NCBI RefSeq assembly: GCF_001598055.1
Contig: NZ_CP014844.1
Span: forward strand, 248,001 to 312,000
Reading direction: 5' to 3'
Length of the DNA stretch: 64,000 bases
From: Cupriavidus nantongensis
GTDB taxonomy: Bacteria; Pseudomonadota; Gammaproteobacteria; Burkholderiales; Burkholderiaceae
Of the stretch, positions 63,769 through 64,000 are shown piece after piece. The position numbers and the translations under genes are program-made. Numbering within the stretch: the first letter of the stretch is position 1; every line of letters starts with the position of its first letter. The notes beneath the pieces were generated by a model. That model saw nothing but the letters and a program-made list of their open reading frames with translations. It had not been told where the DNA came from and searched no databases.

Positions 63769-64000
63769 TCAGGACAACTTGTCGAGCAACTTGATGAAGT
63801 TGCGCTTCGCGCGATAGGTGGCGCGGATATCTTCCAGTTCCCTGGCGAACTCGGCACGCTCGCCCAGCTTTGCCCGCAGGCTTCCGATGGTGCGCACGAT
63901 TTCAAATGCCTCGTCATAGCGCGCGCTGCGCGTGCCGCTGTCGGCAGCCACTGGCAGCAGCTGGTGATAGAGGGCAATCGCGTCATGGGGATGCGTTCTG
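63769..64000 (-). CDS. C-terminal part of an unidentified protein (5' end outside window)
   Basis: The frame is open to the window edge on the minus strand and ends at 63769. The visible 76 residues are helical and charged (YDEAFEIVRTIGSLRAKLGE, then DIRATYRAKRNFIKLLDKLS), resembling the ends of large DUF6880/SWIM-zinc-finger-type proteins, but this is a guess. The upstream part is not visible. Confidence 0.55.
   Translation of the reverse strand, partial: RTHPHDAIALYHQLLPVAADSGTRSARYDEAFEIVRTIGSLRAKLGERAEFARELEDIRATYRAKRNFIKLLDKLS

Overview
The window is a GC-rich betaproteobacterial chromosome segment. The genes and protein style fit Cupriavidus (Burkholderiaceae), and it carries the replication-origin neighbourhood of the main chromosome. 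The order mnmE ... yidC-yidD-rnpA-rpmH / oriC / dnaA-dnaN-gyrB is diagnostic of such an origin. Species is not assigned.

Layout. 1-4.7 kb: end of a glutathione-reductase-like gene, a TctD/TctE-like two-component pair and a divergent Tat-exported substrate-binding protein. 4.7-12.3 kb: a TetR repressor divergent from a complete RND efflux operon (adaptor, pump, outer-membrane channel), with a palindromic operator inside its promoter. 12.3-18.1 kb: envelope genes (OmpW-like porin, two tandem DUF2957 lipoproteins, a DUF1571-like exported protein) and a TetR regulator. 18.4-26.7 kb: an oxidative cluster around an AraC/VirS-like regulator: a GMC oxidoreductase with a Tat-signal partner on one side, and on the other a flavin monooxygenase, SDR, alpha/beta hydrolase, PF10118 di-iron-like protein and rubredoxin. 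It resembles the mycobacterial mymA locus. 26.8-36.9 kb: MerR and LysR regulators, a Bug-type binding protein, an aspartoacylase-like gene, small envelope proteins, mnmE, and four genes (CHAD, thioesterase, VOC, tam) between mnmE and yidC. 37.2-46.8 kb: the origin core, with a strong promoter for rpmH-rnpA-yidD-yidC and DnaA boxes upstream of dnaA.

46.8-58.9 kb is an accessory defence island directly behind gyrB. Five translationally linked genes read hsdR-hsdS-ATPase-HNH-hsdM: a type I restriction-modification operon with a Septu (PtuAB)-like ATPase/HNH pair inserted between the specificity and methylase genes. It is followed by an Mrr-type endonuclease with a PUA-like N-terminus, a four-helix membrane protein, and an McrA-like HNH gene broken by a 47-bp tandem duplication and a stop codon. 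The last third of gyrB changes codon use, as if recombination accompanied the island. A hairpin-rich leader precedes a small DUF1484-like gene at the island's end.

58.9-64 kb: small genes, a GGDEF/EAL c-di-GMP protein, a YdcF/DUF218 membrane protein and the end of an unidentified gene cut by the window.

Four copies of a G/C-rich short palindromic repeat lie at ends of transcription units. All functional calls come from reading sequence and recalling families; no database search was run.
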